From contig DVOU01000029.1 in the NCBI GenBank assembly GCA_018713365.1, positions 1-64,000 of the forward strand: a stretch of DNA of 64,000 bases. The letters are read 5' to 3'. Below are positions 41,696-49,331 of the stretch, piece after piece (position 1 is the first letter of the stretch; each line of letters starts with the position of its first letter). Source of the stretch: Pullichristensenella excrementipullorum. GTDB taxonomy: Bacteria > Bacillota > Clostridia > Christensenellales > Aristaeellaceae. The translations under genes were made by a program, and so were the position numbers. The notes beneath the pieces were generated by a model. That model was given only the letters and a program-made list of their open reading frames with translations. It was not told where the DNA came from and searched no databases.

Positions 41696-43081
41696 TTACT
41701 TGCTCAGTTTTTCGTGGATGGCCTTCGCGGCGGTCTTGCCCGCGCCCATGGCGAGGATGACCGTGGCCGCGCCGGTGACGGCGTCGCCGCCGGCGTAGAC
41801 GTTTTCAAGGCTGGTCGCGCCGTTTTCATCGACGATGATGCCGCCCCACTTCTGCGTTTCCAGCCCGGGGGTGGTGTTGCGGATCAGGGGGTTGGGCGAA
41901 TTGCCAATGGCGATGACCACCGTATCGACGTCGAGATCGAACTCGCTGCCCTGCTTGACCACGGGGCGGCGGCGGCCGGAGGCGTCCGGCTCGCCCAGCT
42001 CCATCTCCACGCAGGTCATGGCGCGCACATTGCCGCTTTCGTCGCCGTGGATGGCGGTGGGGTTGGTGAGCATGCGGAAGTTGACGCCCTCTTCCTTGGC
42101 GTGATGCACTTCCTCGAGGCGGGCGGGCATTTCCTTTTCCGAGCGGCGGTAGACGATGGAAACTTCGTCCGCGCCCAGCCGCAGCGCCGAGCGCGCCGCG
42201 TCCATGGCCACGTTGCCGCCGCCGACCACGGCCACCTTTTTGCCCACGCGCACGGGGGTGTCCGTCTGCGGGAAGGCGTAGGCCTTCATCAGGTTGATGC
42301 GGGTCAAGAACTCGTTGGCCGAATAGACGCCGTTGAGGTTCTCGCCGGGGATGCCCTGAAAGCGCGGCAGACCCGCGCCGGAGCCGACGAACACGGCCTC
42401 GTAGCCCTCGTCGAACAGTTCTTCCAGAGACACGGAGCGGCCGACAACCACGTCGGTCTCGATCTTCACGCCCAGCGCCTCGACGGTGGCGATTTCCTCG
42501 CGCACAAGGCGCTTGGGCAGGCGGAACTCGGGGATGCCATAGACGAGTACGCCGCCGGGGGTGTGCAGCGCCTCAAAGATAGTTACATCGTAACCCAGCT
42601 TGGCCAGATCGCCGGCGCAGGTCAGGCCCGAGGGGCCGGAGCCGACCACGGCCACGCGGTGGCCGTTGGGGGCGGGGCGCTCGGTCTTGGTAGAGGCGTG
42701 CTGCATGGCGTAGTCGGCGCAGAAGCGCTCGAGGCGGCCGATGCCCACCGGGTCGCCCTTGACGCCGCGCACGCACTTGGACTCGCACTGCGTCTCCTGC
42801 GGGCAGACGCGGCCGCAGATGGCGGGCAGGTTGTTGGTCAGGCGGATGGTCTCGTAAGCCTGTTCAAATTCGCCTTCCTTGACGTGGCGGATAAAATCGG
42901 AGATGTGTACGCCCACGGGGCAGCCGGTCATGCAGGCGGGGTTCTTGCAGTCGATGCAACGGGTGGCTTCCTCGCGCGCCATGGCTTCATCGTAGCCCTG
43001 CGAGACTTCTTCAAAGTTGCGGCGGCGCACCTCGGGGGCCTGCTCGCGCGCGGGCAGCTTGGTCAGGCTCTTATTGTACAT
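41696..43081 (-). CDS. nfnB: NADPH-binding large subunit of Nfn transhydrogenase (GltA-like)
   Basis: A 461-aa iron-sulfur flavoprotein. The N-terminal clusters are CIDCKNPACMTGCPVG and CGRVCPQETQCESKC, followed by two dinucleotide folds (VVGSGPSGLTCAGDLA and VVGGGNVAMDAARS). The family includes the small subunit of glutamate synthase, but there is no glutamate synthase large subunit here. Instead the next gene upstream is the NfnA/SudB-type subunit, overlapping by 11 nt, which points to NADH-dependent ferredoxin:NADP oxidoreductase. That enzyme bifurcates electrons between NADH, ferredoxin and NADPH in strict anaerobes. Confidence 0.9.
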   Translation of the reverse strand: MYNKSLTKLPAREQAPEVRRRNFEEVSQGYDEAMAREEATRCIDCKNPACMTGCPVGVHISDFIRHVKEGEFEQAYETIRLTNNLPAICGRVCPQETQCESKCVRGVKGDPVGIGRLERFCADYAMQHASTKTERPAPNGHRVAVVGSGPSGLTCAGDLAKLGYDVTIFEALHTPGGVLVYGIPEFRLPKRLVREEIATVEALGVKIETDVVVGRSVSLEELFDEGYEAVFVGSGAGLPRFQGIPGENLNGVYSANEFLTRINLMKAYAFPQTDTPVRVGKKVAVVGGGNVAMDAARSALRLGADEVSIVYRRSEKEMPARLEEVHHAKEEGVNFRMLTNPTAIHGDESGNVRAMTCVEMELGEPDASGRRRPVVKQGSEFDLDVDTVVIAIGNSPNPLIRNTTPGLETQKWGGIIVDENGATSLENVYAGGDAVTGAATVILAMGAGKTAAKAIHEKLSK

Positions 43082-43928
43082 GCTCGGCGGCCTCCTTCAT
43101 GCGGCAGATGTGCTGCTCCTTGCTGAGCTTTTCCTCGGCGGAGTACATGCGCGAGCGCTTCATGGCCTCGTCGAAATCGACCAGATGGCCGTCGAACTCG
43201 GGGCCGTCCACGCAGGCGAACTTCGTCTCGCCGCCGACGGTGAGGCGGCAGCCGCCGCACATGCCGGTGCCGTCAATCATGATGGGGTTCATGCTGACCA
43301 CGGTGTGGATGCCGTAGGGGCGGGTCATTTCGCACACGGCGCGCATCATCGGCATGGGGCCGATGGCGACCACGTGTTCGTACTTGGCCCCGGCTTCGAG
43401 CTGCTCGCGCAGGGCGTCGGTGACGAAGCCCTTTTTGCCGTTGGAGCCGTCGTCGGTCATGACGATGAGGTTCTTCGAGGCGTTTTGCAGTTCGTCCATG
43501 AGGATGGCCAGCCCGATGTTGCGGAAGCCGACGATCATGTCCACCTCCGCGCCCAGCTCGGTGAGGGCTACGGCCTGCGGGTAGGCGATGGCGATGCCCA
43601 GACCGCCGCCGATGACGGCCACGCGCTTGCCCTTGACGTCGCCATACTCGCTGACGCGGCCGAGGGGGCCGACGAAGTCCAGCAGGCTGTCGCCCGCGTT
43701 CAGTTCGTCCAGGTGGATGGTGGTCTTGCCGACCTTCTGGAAGATGATGGTGACGCTGCCGCTCTCGCGGTCGTAACCGGCGATGGTCAGCGGGATGCGC
43801 TCGCCGTTTTCGTCGATGCGCAGGATGATGAACTGGCCCGGACCGGCCTTTTTCGCGACGCGCGGCGCAAGGACGCGCATCAGCGTGGTCGTCTCGTTGA
43901 GACGGCGCTTTTCAAGGATGGGATACAT
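43071..43928 (-). CDS. nfnA: NAD-binding small subunit of Nfn transhydrogenase
   Basis: A 285-aa protein of the ferredoxin-NADP reductase/dihydroorotate-dehydrogenase electron-transfer family. It has an FAD-binding barrel (GPGQFIILRIDENGERIPLT), a nucleotide fold (VAVIGGGLGIAIAYPQA) and a C-terminal 2Fe-2S site (DGTGMCGGCRLTVGG...FACVDGPEF). It pairs with the GltA-like subunit downstream. Sulfide dehydrogenase SudBA has the same layout, so that is the alternative name. Confidence 0.9.
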   Translation of the reverse strand: MYPILEKRRLNETTTLMRVLAPRVAKKAGPGQFIILRIDENGERIPLTIAGYDRESGSVTIIFQKVGKTTIHLDELNAGDSLLDFVGPLGRVSEYGDVKGKRVAVIGGGLGIAIAYPQAVALTELGAEVDMIVGFRNIGLAILMDELQNASKNLIVMTDDGSNGKKGFVTDALREQLEAGAKYEHVVAIGPMPMMRAVCEMTRPYGIHTVVSMNPIMIDGTGMCGGCRLTVGGETKFACVDGPEFDGHLVDFDEAMKRSRMYSAEEKLSKEQHICRMKEAAEHVQ

Positions 43929-43968
43929 GCGATAGCCTCCGTGGTTGTAGATTTGCGCGCGCGGCGCG

Positions 43969-44640
43969 TCAGTTGTTCTGCCCTTCGGCGGCGGTCAGTT
44001 TGGGCACGGTGGAAAAGCCCACGCCCAGCCGCTCGGCGCCCATTTCCACATAGGCGCGGGCGTCTTCCAGCGTGCGGATGCCGCCGGAGGCCTTGACGCG
44101 GATGCGCCCCGCCGCCTGCGAGACCATGGCCATCACCGCTTCGGGGGTCGCGCCCCTGGTGGAAAAGCCGGTGGAGGTCTTCACAAAGTCCGCGCCGACA
44201 TCCACGCAGACGTCCACGCCCTCGCGGATGCGGTTTTCATCGAGCTGGCAGGTCTCAAAGATGACCTTGACCAGCACGCCCCGCGCGTGGGCTTCCTCGA
44301 CCACGGCGGCGATCTCCTCGCGCACCACGGCCCAATCGCCGCCCCTGGCGGCGCCGTAGTTCATCACCATGTCGATCTCCTGCACGCCCATCTCGGCGTA
44401 GGCGCGGGCCGCCGCGCGCTTGACCGCCGCGCCGCCGCAGCCCTGCGGGAAGTCCAGCACGCAGGAGACGCAGGTGTTCGTGCCCTTGCACATGGCAAGC
44501 GCCGTTTCAATATCGCGCGGCTGCACGCAGACGGAAAAAACATCGTTGTCGATGCCCAGCTGGATGGCGGCGCGCACCTCCTCCGGCGTCATGGCGGGGT
44601 CGAGGACGGCATGATCTATATAACGGGCAATTTTCATCAT
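43969..44640 (-). CDS. deoC: Deoxyribose-phosphate aldolase
   Basis: A 223-aa TIM-barrel aldolase that splits 2-deoxyribose-5-phosphate into acetaldehyde and glyceraldehyde-3-phosphate. The motifs are IDMVMNYGAARGGDW, FVKTSTGFSTRGATPEAV with the Schiff-base lysine, and RVKASGGIRTLEDA with the second lysine. The ATG at 44640 is chosen because GGAGG lies 7 nt before it; it is followed directly by a second ATG. It lies 40 nt upstream of nfnA on the same strand. No nucleoside phosphorylase gene is next to it. Confidence 0.96.
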   Translation of the reverse strand: MMKIARYIDHAVLDPAMTPEEVRAAIQLGIDNDVFSVCVQPRDIETALAMCKGTNTCVSCVLDFPQGCGGAAVKRAAARAYAEMGVQEIDMVMNYGAARGGDWAVVREEIAAVVEEAHARGVLVKVIFETCQLDENRIREGVDVCVDVGADFVKTSTGFSTRGATPEAVMAMVSQAAGRIRVKASGGIRTLEDARAYVEMGAERLGVGFSTVPKLTAAEGQNN

Positions 44641-44690
44641 CAAATGACCTCCTGCGTTTTGGGGCGATAGCGCCCAGTCTTCTACCGTAT

Positions 44691-44740
44691 ATCATAGCAT
44701 CACAAGGCCGCGCTGTCAAACGCGGCGCGGCCGATTTTTT
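44691..44740. promoter_or_regulatory. deoC promoter overlapping a rightward terminator hairpin
   Basis: On the minus strand TTGACA (44714-44719), 17 nt, TATGAT (44691-44696) form a near-consensus promoter for deoC. The -35 box lies in the loop of a hairpin (GGCCGCGC 44706-44713 with GCGCGGCC 44725-44732) that on + is followed by ATTTTTT (44734-44740). A second GC-rich hairpin, about 44764-44802, lies between this and the cotJC stop. No gene was seen in 44641-44816. Confidence 0.75.
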
Positions 44741-44816
44741 ATTGCGTTTGTGCTATTTTCGCGCGCGGGCGGCTCCCTTGCAGGAACGCACCCGCCCGCG
44801 CGGCGGCTTTGGCATA

Positions 44817-45413
44817 TCAGGCGTCAAAAGCGGGGTTGCGGGCGTAGGGGTCGCGAGGGTCGAGCGCTTCCTCCACCAGCCGCAGCCCCTCGCCAAAGCG
44901 CTGGTAGTGAACGACCTCGCGCTGGCGCAAAAAGCGGATGGGGGCGATGACGTCCGGGTCGTCGGCGAGGCGGAGGATGTTGTCGTAGGTGGTGCGCGCC
45001 TTCTGTTCGGCGGCCATGGCCTCGTGCAGGTCCGTCACCGGGTCGCCCTTGGACTGGAAACAGGCGGCGGTGAACGGCGCGCCGGAGGCGGCTTGCATCC
45101 ACACGCCGCCGGTGTGGTCGACATAGTAGTCGTCAAAGCCCTGCCGCTTGAGTTCCTCGGCGGAGAGCCCCTTGGTGAGCTGGCGGATGATGGTGCCGAT
45201 CATTTCCAGATGCGCAAGTTCCTCGGTGGCCACGTCGTTGAGCAGCCCCGCCACGCGGCGGTCGGGCATGGCGTAGCGCTGGGCGAAGTAGCGCATGGAG
45301 GCGGCCAGTTCGCCGTCCGGCCCGCCGAGCTGCGAGACGATGGCCTTGGCAAGACGGGCGTTTTTGTTTTGGATGTTGACGGGGAATTGCAGGCGTTTTT
45401 CATAGAGCCACAT
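44817..45413 (-). CDS. cotJC: Spore coat protein CotJC (manganese-catalase-like)
   Basis: A 198-aa ferritin-fold protein of the CotJC/Mn-catalase family found in the inner spore coat. The start MWLYEKRLQFPVNI and the metal-binding segments VATEELAHLEMIGTII and EVVHYQRFGEGL are typical. It is the third gene of cotJABC, 11 nt after cotJB. Expression is likely mother-cell specific (sigma-E in B. subtilis). The upstream extension of the frame overlaps cotJB and is not used. Confidence 0.95.
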   Translation of the reverse strand: MWLYEKRLQFPVNIQNKNARLAKAIVSQLGGPDGELAASMRYFAQRYAMPDRRVAGLLNDVATEELAHLEMIGTIIRQLTKGLSAEELKRQGFDDYYVDHTGGVWMQAASGAPFTAACFQSKGDPVTDLHEAMAAEQKARTTYDNILRLADDPDVIAPIRFLRQREVVHYQRFGEGLRLVEEALDPRDPYARNPAFDA

Positions 45414-45424
45414 GTGCCGGCCTC

Positions 45425-45664
45425 CTATTCGAACGGGAAGGGCTGTTCCACCCAGTCGTAGGTCTGCGAAGCAAGCAGGCCGTCGTGCGTGAGCGCGCCG
45501 TGCGCTTCTTCGTAGGCGGCGACGGCGGCCTTGCGCTCGGCGAGGGCGTTTTTCAGCGCCGCCAGCGCGTGGGCGTCGTCGGGATGCGTGTCCAGATAGA
45601 GCTTGAGGTCGTCGGCGAGGAAGCTCCATTCGTCGACGGCGCGAAGGTCCTTTTCGCGATTCAT
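45425..45664 (-). CDS. cotJB: Spore coat protein CotJB
   Basis: A 79-aa protein with the CotJB pattern DEWSFLADDLKLYLDTHPDD followed by an Ala/Leu-rich helix and the end TYDWVEQPFPFE. It helps place CotJC in the coat. Its ATG overlaps the cotJA stop by 4 nt. Confidence 0.92.
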   Translation of the reverse strand: MNREKDLRAVDEWSFLADDLKLYLDTHPDDAHALAALKNALAERKAAVAAYEEAHGALTHDGLLASQTYDWVEQPFPFE

Positions 45665-45816
45665 GCGCGCGCCTCCTTTCCCAGAAAGGGCATATAGAGG
45701 GCGGAAAACGCCGTGCCGCGCCTGAGCGCGTCGGCGGGCGAAAGCGTGCCCTCCCACATTTGCCAGGCCACGCGGGCCATGGCCAGAGAGGAACGCGCGT
45801 TCATTTTCTCATCCAT
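45661..45816 (-). CDS. cotJA: Spore coat protein CotJA
   Basis: A 51-aa protein, first gene of the operon. It has the short family core LAMARVAWQMWEGTLSPADA followed by RGTAFSALYMPFLG. The ATG at 45816 has AAAGGAG 8 nt upstream; the longer frame to 45915 has no ribosome site. A CATACGCT near 45870 on the minus strand resembles a sigma-E -10 box, but no matching -35 was seen. Confidence 0.88.
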   Translation of the reverse strand: MDEKMNARSSLAMARVAWQMWEGTLSPADALRRGTAFSALYMPFLGKEARA

Positions 45817-46002
45817 TTCGCTGTCTCCTTTGCGGTTTTCGGGCGATGCGCCCGAAGCAGCGTATGCCGCGCGGGGAAAAGGGGTGTTTCGCCGTGTTAT
45901 CTTTGCATTTTCCATCAGGATTTAACCGCATTTCTGTGGAAAATAAACATTTTTCTGGTACTATGATGGCGTTGGATGTTTCTTCATGATCTTCTCCTTT
46001 TC

Positions 46003-46038
46003 GACAGGCCGCCGTGATCCGCAGCACGGCGGCCTGTC
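46003..46038. other. Perfect 14-bp hairpin upstream of the cotJ operon
   Basis: GACAGGCCGCCGTG (46003-46016) pairs perfectly with 46025-46038 around an 8-nt loop; CCCGTTTTG follows on +. It is in the 302-nt gap between cotJA and the cysteine-rich gene. On the minus strand, between this hairpin and cotJA, lies a tiny reading frame of 8 codons with a good AAAAGGAG site (start about 45987), which I could not judge. The rest of the gap is AT-rich and may hold the sporulation promoter. Confidence 0.5.
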
Positions 46039-46055
46039 CCCGTTTTGGGCATGGA

Positions 46056-46083
46056 AAAGCGCCCTGACGGAAAGATCAGGGCG
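46056..46083 (-). terminator. Terminator of the degV/cysteine-rich operon
   Basis: An 8-bp stem CGCCCTGA (46060-46067) with TCAGGGCG (46076-46083). On the minus strand it is followed by CTTTTCC. It lies 35 nt after the stop of the cysteine-rich protein gene. Confidence 0.75.
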
Positions 46084-46118
46084 GTCTTCGCGTTTATGAC
46101 CGGCAAATCATGGTTTTT

Positions 46119-46568
46119 TCAACGCCTGCGCATTTCGTAGAGAAAACTGCTGTACGTGAAATATCCTTCCTCCTGCGGCGCGTAGTCCGGACAGAGAAAA
46201 AACAGGCTGCGGCGGCGCTTTTCGCGCTCGGTGTCGTCCGATGTGGGAAAAAACACGTCGGCCTTCCCCTGCGGGCGGATGTCCGAGAGGCAGAAAAGCT
46301 CGTCGTCATCGTCGCCGCAGGGGCAGAAGTTGCCGTGGCGGCAGGAAAGGCAGCAGCGCAGGGCGTAGCCCTCGGGCAGGGCCTTTGCCAGAGCGATGAG
46401 CGCTTTTTCCGTGTTCCAGCCCTCGCCGCACAGGGCATTCCCCTGCAGGCAGAGACGCACGCGGGCATAGGGGCGTTCGCCGCATGCGGCGCGGCGCTCA
46501 AGTTCCACGGGCACGGCAAGCGTCCCCGCAGGCGTTTGCAGGCGCAGAGTCCGCGCTTCCATGGCCAT
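46119..46568 (-). CDS. Unrecognised cysteine-rich protein coupled to DegV
   Basis: A 149-aa protein I do not recognise. The middle holds a cluster of cysteines, RCCLSCRHGNFCPCGDDDDE (about 71-90), with more at 47, 93 and 126; this looks like a metal site next to an acidic run. The C-terminal third (FFLCPDYAPQEEGYFTYSSF) is aromatic. There is no membrane segment. Its ATG shares a base with the DegV stop (TGATG), so it is translated with DegV and may assist it or use the same ligand. A GTG and an ATG one to two codons upstream are alternative starts. Confidence 0.7.
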   Translation of the reverse strand: MAMEARTLRLQTPAGTLAVPVELERRAACGERPYARVRLCLQGNALCGEGWNTEKALIALAKALPEGYALRCCLSCRHGNFCPCGDDDDELFCLSDIRPQGKADVFFPTSDDTEREKRRRSLFFLCPDYAPQEEGYFTYSSFLYEMRRR

Positions 46569-47410
46569 CACCCCTTGCGGACGAAAAGCACGCCCAGCGT
46601 GTTGGGGCCGCAGTGGTTGCAGACGGTGCAGCCGGCCTGCGTTTCCAGAAGTTCCTCGAAGTGGCCCTCCTCGCGGCAGACGGCGCGCACGGCGTCCAGC
46701 GCGGGCTGGGGGCAGGTGGACCAGGTGATGAAGGCGCGCTCGCGGTCGATGTCCTCGCGGCCATGGAGGCGGTCGTGGGCGTACTGGCGCAGCACCTTTT
46801 CATAGGCGCCGCGGTACTTGCGGCCCACGCCCATCTTGCCGTTTCGCACCTCGATGCAGGGCTTTAAGTGCAGAAGGTTCGCGCCCAGCGCCGCCAGCGC
46901 TGAGCAGCGGCCGCCCTTGTAGAGGTAGTCCAGCCGGTCGATGACGAAGCTGGCCTCCACGCGGGGGGCAAATGCTTCCATGGCCTTCTGGATGGCCGCG
47001 CCACCCTCCCCCGCCTGCGCGCGTTTGGCGGCCTCGATGACCACCAGACCCATGCCGGTGGAGAGATTGCGCGAATCCACGGGGTAGACGCCCGGCACCT
47101 CGCGCGCGGCGAGGCAGGCGTTCTGATAGCAGGCGGACATCTCGGCGCTGATGGTGATGTGGACGACCTCGCTGCCATCCGCGGTGCGGCGGCGGAACAG
47201 CTCTATGTAGTCCTCCACGCTGACCGCCGCGGTCTTTAGGAGCTTGCCGGTCTTTTCCACGTAGGCGAAAATGTCAGTCGGGCGGATATCCACGCCGTCG
47301 CGCAGGGATGCGTCGTCCCTGACGATGTAAAGCGGCTGGATGGCGACATCGTAGCGTTTGAGCAGTTCCGGGGACAGATCGCAGGTGCTGTCCGCCGAGA
47401 TCTTGACCAT
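46568..47410 (-). CDS. DegV-family fatty-acid-binding protein (first copy)
   Basis: A 280-aa DegV/FakB protein. The family binds one fatty acid and hands it to FakA for phosphorylation. It has the start KISADSTCDLSPELLKRYD and the central HITISAEMSACYQNA. The ending CNHCGPNTLGVLFV replaces the usual H-x-GPGT with GPNT. A second DegV gene lies 18 nt upstream. The two may differ in fatty-acid preference. Confidence 0.92.
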   Translation of the reverse strand: MVKISADSTCDLSPELLKRYDVAIQPLYIVRDDASLRDGVDIRPTDIFAYVEKTGKLLKTAAVSVEDYIELFRRRTADGSEVVHITISAEMSACYQNACLAAREVPGVYPVDSRNLSTGMGLVVIEAAKRAQAGEGGAAIQKAMEAFAPRVEASFVIDRLDYLYKGGRCSALAALGANLLHLKPCIEVRNGKMGVGRKYRGAYEKVLRQYAHDRLHGREDIDRERAFITWSTCPQPALDAVRAVCREEGHFEELLETQAGCTVCNHCGPNTLGVLFVRKG

Positions 47411-47428
47411 TCCCCAAAGCCTCCCTTT

Positions 47429-48301
47429 CTAGCGCTCGCTGCCGATGAAGAAGACAGCGATGGTGCCCGGGCCGGAATGCGAGCCGATGACCGGGCCGAC
47501 GAAGTTGAGTACCTGAAGTTCAAGGCCCGTGCGCTCCTTGATCATTTCGGCGACGAGGCGGGCGTCCTCCTCGCTGTCGCCGTGGCTGATAAAGAGCGTC
47601 TGGTCGGGCCGGTCGAGCATGGTTTCCTGCACTTTCTCGGCGATGGCGCGCAAGGACGCCTTGCGGCCACGCACCTTGGCGACGGGGATGAGGCGGCCCT
47701 CGTTATCGACATGCAGAACGGGCTTGATGCTGAGGATGGAGCCGATCACCGCCGCCGCCGCGCTGACGCGGCCGCCGCGACGGAGGAATTGCAGATCTTC
47801 CACCGTGAACCAGTGGCAGATGTGCAGTTTCAGATCCTCGGCATAGTCGCGCAGGGCCTCCAGTTCCATGCCCTCGCGCTTTTTCTGCGCCAGCAGATAG
47901 ACGAAGAGGCCCTGCCCCAAAGAGGCGCAGAGGGAATCGACCGTGTAGACCTTGCGGCCGGGGTACTTCTCCATCATCTCGCGGCCCACGTTGGCGCCTA
48001 CCTGACAGGTGGCGCTGAGGGCGGAGGAAAAGCCGATGTAGAGTACATCGCGCCCGGCCTGCATCTCCGGTTCCATGGCGGCGACGAACACGTCGGCGTT
48101 GGCCGCCGAGGTCTTGGAGACTTCGCCGGCGCGCAGGCGGGCGTAAAGCTCCTTGTTGGGGATGCCGCGCGCGTCCGTGGTGTTGAGGTATTCCCTGCCC
48201 CCCAGCGTGAGAGAAAGCGGAACGACCTTGACGCCCAGTTGCGCCGCAATGTCGTCCGGCAGATCGCACGAAGAATCGGTGATGATGATGTAGTCCGCCA
48301 T
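47429..48301 (-). CDS. DegV-family fatty-acid-binding protein (second copy)
   Basis: A 290-aa DegV/FakB protein with the canonical ending IGSHSGPGTIAVFF. The start IITDSSCDLPDDIAAQLGV and the central YIGFSSALSATCQVGAN are typical of the acyl-binding pocket. It heads the leftward pair of DegV genes and has its own promoter. The likely kinase partner FakA is encoded at 13964-15610. Confidence 0.94.
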   Translation of the reverse strand: MADYIIITDSSCDLPDDIAAQLGVKVVPLSLTLGGREYLNTTDARGIPNKELYARLRAGEVSKTSAANADVFVAAMEPEMQAGRDVLYIGFSSALSATCQVGANVGREMMEKYPGRKVYTVDSLCASLGQGLFVYLLAQKKREGMELEALRDYAEDLKLHICHWFTVEDLQFLRRGGRVSAAAAVIGSILSIKPVLHVDNEGRLIPVAKVRGRKASLRAIAEKVQETMLDRPDQTLFISHGDSEEDARLVAEMIKERTGLELQVLNFVGPVIGSHSGPGTIAVFFIGSER

Positions 48302-48343
48302 GTGTGTCCCCTCCGTAAGCCCGCCGCATGGCGGTATTTATTA

Positions 48344-48372
48344 ACACTATAACACAAAAATGTCCAAAAGGC
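48344..48372 (-). promoter_or_regulatory. Sigma-A promoter of the degV operon
   Basis: On the minus strand TTGCCT (48367-48372), 17 nt, TATAGT (48344-48349), about 43 nt before the start codon of the second DegV. Confidence 0.75.
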
Positions 48373-48389
48373 AATGCCGGCAGGCGCCC

Positions 48390-49157
48390 TTAAGCGTTTT
48401 TTCGCCGCGCGCGGACGATGAGGGCGATGAGGGAGCCCGCCGCCAGCAGCGCCGCCAGCAGCTGGGAGATACGCACCGGGCCGAGCATGAGGCTGTCCGT
48501 GCGCAGGCCCTCGACCACGGCGCGCTCCACGCCGTAGAGAAAGAGATACCACAAAAAGGCGTCGCCGGGGCGGCGCAGTTTGCCTCTGCGCTCCATGATG
48601 AGGATGAAGGCGACGATCAGAAAGCACCATGCGGATTCGTAGAAAAACGTTGCCAAATGCCACTGCCCGTCGGCCTCGATGAACACCGAGATGGGAAAAT
48701 GGCACAGAGCCGGGTCGGTCACGGCGTAGCCATAGGCCTCCTGATTGACGAAATTGCCCCAGCGGCCTATGGCCTGCCCCAACGCCAAAGAGGGCGCGGC
48801 GAGGTCCGCCAGCGAGGCAAAGCGCAACTTGCGCGCGCGGGCGAAGATCCACCCCGCGAGCAGCGCCGCCAGCACGCCGCCATAGATGGCCATGCCGCCT
48901 TCGCGCACGGAGAAGATCTTCCAAAGGTCATCTTTATAAAAGTCCCACTGGAAGGCCACGTAGTAAAGCCGCGCGCCTACCAGCGCCGCGGGCACGCCCA
49001 CGAGGGCGAGGTCTATGGTGGTATCCTTGGCAAGGCCGAGCCGTTTTTCGCGCTTCATGGCCAGCAGCACGCCCAGCAGCACGCCCAGAGCAATGAGCGC
49101 GCCGTAATAGTGCAGGGAAAAATCGCCGATGACCAGCGCGTCGCGGGTCCATTTCAT
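48390..49157 (-). CDS. lgt: Prolipoprotein diacylglyceryl transferase
   Basis: A 255-aa membrane enzyme that attaches diacylglycerol to the lipobox cysteine of lipoproteins. The family signature GRWGNFVNQEAYG is present, with about seven membrane helices and the essential GVPAALVGARLYYV region. The start is ATG at 49157 or the GTG just before it; GGGAGG is 7-10 nt upstream. LspA, the next enzyme in the pathway, is encoded at 53897. Confidence 0.96.
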   Translation of the reverse strand: MKWTRDALVIGDFSLHYYGALIALGVLLGVLLAMKREKRLGLAKDTTIDLALVGVPAALVGARLYYVAFQWDFYKDDLWKIFSVREGGMAIYGGVLAALLAGWIFARARKLRFASLADLAAPSLALGQAIGRWGNFVNQEAYGYAVTDPALCHFPISVFIEADGQWHLATFFYESAWCFLIVAFILIMERRGKLRRPGDAFLWYLFLYGVERAVVEGLRTDSLMLGPVRISQLLAALLAAGSLIALIVRARRKNA

Positions 49158-49183
49158 CACAGTTTCGCCTCCCTATGTCCGCC

Positions 49184-49213
49184 ATTATAATGATTTCGTC
49201 CAGTTAATGTCAA
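49184..49213 (-). promoter_or_regulatory. Sigma-A promoter of lgt
   Basis: On the minus strand TTGACA (49208-49213), 18 nt, TATAAT (49184-49189), about 27 nt before the lgt start. Confidence 0.85.
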
Positions 49214-49223
49214 GAGTGTCCGG

Positions 49224-49252
49224 TTGCATCTTGCCGCCGGAGCGATTATAAT
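49224..49252 (+). promoter_or_regulatory. Sigma-A promoter of the HlyD-sepF-divIVA cluster
   Basis: TTGCAT (49224-49229), 17 nt, TATAAT (49247-49252), 79 nt before the HlyD-like gene. It diverges from the lgt promoter. Confidence 0.82.
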
Positions 49253-49331
49253 ATATCCATATAGGGTGGACAGAAGTGTCCGCTCTTATGCGCGCAGCGC
49301 GAAAATACAGCATTCAGGAGCGAGGAAGTAC

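Noticed and set aside
41696..43081. Glutamate synthase small subunit as the role of the GltA-like protein
   Set aside because: There is no large-subunit gene nearby and the overlapping partner is an NfnA/SudB-type subunit, which favours the Nfn transhydrogenase.
45961..45990. Eight-codon frame with a ribosome site upstream of cotJ (minus strand)
   Set aside because: It is too short to judge, with no sign of attenuation structure linked to cotJA; noted only within the gap description.
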